A stretch of 64,000 nucleotides of DNA from assembly GCF_022601975.1 (NCBI RefSeq), contig NZ_JAKVIR010000015.1, positions 95,613 through 159,612 of the forward strand. The letters are read 5' to 3'. Source of the DNA: Pontibacter sp. E15-1 (GTDB taxonomy: Bacteria > Bacteroidota > Bacteroidia > Cytophagales > Hymenobacteraceae). Positions 63,952 to 64,000 of the stretch are shown here, piece after piece; positions within the stretch are counted from its first letter, which is position 1, and every line of letters starts with the position of its first letter. The notes under the pieces were generated by a model. That model was not told the origin of the DNA. It did no database searches and worked only from the letters and a program-made list of their open reading frames with translations. The translations under genes and the position numbers were made by a program.

Positions 63952-64000
63952 GGCGGCCACCTACTCTCCCGGGTGTGACCCCAGTACCATCGGCGCTCCC
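63952..64000 (-). rRNA. rrf: 5S ribosomal RNA, 3' part only
   Basis: Minus strand. The last 49 bases end in GGGAGAGTAGGTGGCCGCC, the standard 3' end of bacterial 5S RNA, with upstream GATGGTACTGGGGTCACACC. The 5' part and the 23S and 16S genes lie off-window to the right. A terminator follows. Confidence 0.92.

Noticed and set aside
63505..63960. Small minus-strand frames near the right edge
   Set aside because: They cover palindromes, terminators and the 5S end; no protein features.
1..64000. Defence system, prophage, integrative element or secondary-metabolite cluster
   Set aside because: No integrases, nucleases with partner genes, phage structural genes or synthases were seen; gene content is housekeeping and envelope.
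1..64000. tRNA genes
   Set aside because: I scanned the intergenic gaps by eye for TTCGAATCC-like T loops with CCA ends and saw none; a tRNA search program would settle this.

Overview
The window comes from a moderately GC-rich member of the Bacteroidota, most likely Cytophagales / Hymenobacteraceae (Pontibacter-like). The evidence is the type IX secretion genes sprA, porU and porV, a class I FbaB-type aldolase, several Bacteroidota-restricted DUF proteins (DUF3078, DUF4292, DUF2238), the PurS/PurQ form of FGAM synthase, weak Shine-Dalgarno signals, and promoters of the Bacteroidota type (TTG, about 20 nt, TAnnTTTG). The genus is an inference; no 16S sequence is present. About 50 protein genes fill the window. 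The right edge enters the 3' end of an rRNA operon (5S, minus strand).

Layout. 1-6.3 kb: small accessory and envelope genes (DUF302 lipoprotein, a fold-back MITE-like element, a VOC protein, an endonuclease III-like glycosylase, an MBL hydrolase, DUF2238, a 43-aa lipoprotein and two tandem glycine-zipper/OmpA lipoproteins). 6.5-13.4 kb: metabolism and translation on the minus strand (accD, class I aldolase, cysS overlapping a glutaminyl-cyclase-like M28 enzyme, a membrane EEP phosphatase). 13.7-18.6 kb: rimP-nusA-infB. 18.9-20.7 kb: secreted basic protein, DUF3078 barrel, mscL. 20.9-28.6 kb: enoyl-CoA hydratase, polysaccharide flippase, dut, sugar nucleotidyltransferase, TPR protein, DUF4292 lipoprotein and an EnvC-like amidase activator, all on the plus strand. 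28.6-29.5 kb: a long AT-rich gap that holds a well-formed small-RNA candidate. 29.5-45.5 kb: tatA-tatA-gatA-mltD, then maeB-ruvA-sprA, gcvH, vanZ-like and an M28 peptidase. 45.9-49.4 kb: yicC, purQ, sulP. 49.5-55.0 kb: a minus-strand operon of FAD oxidoreductase, a 1074-aa protease-like/propeller/barrel chimera and a serine hydrolase. 55.1-63.2 kb: MBL hydrolase, pssA, purS, porU, porV and a degenerate M16 protein.

How the genes work together. The strongest theme is envelope biogenesis and type IX secretion: SprA (translocon), PorV (shuttle/plug), PorU (C-terminal-signal sortase), a glutaminyl-cyclase-like enzyme that would cap N-terminal Gln of exported proteins, lytic transglycosylase MltD, an EnvC-like activator, the Tat component TatA, OmpA-type peptidoglycan anchors and several outer-membrane barrels. 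The rest is housekeeping (translation, fatty-acid initiation, purine synthesis, one-carbon metabolism, phospholipid synthesis).

I did not find a defence island, prophage, CRISPR array, tRNA or biosynthetic cluster. The most unusual signals are non-coding: the small-RNA candidate at 28.8-28.9 kb, heptad-periodic repeat arrays at 23.68-23.76 and 45.86-45.89 kb, interleaved inverted repeats (pseudoknot-like) at 18.70-18.77 kb, paired palindromes in the 63.2-63.9 kb gap, and the 159-bp fold-back element at 0.57-0.73 kb.
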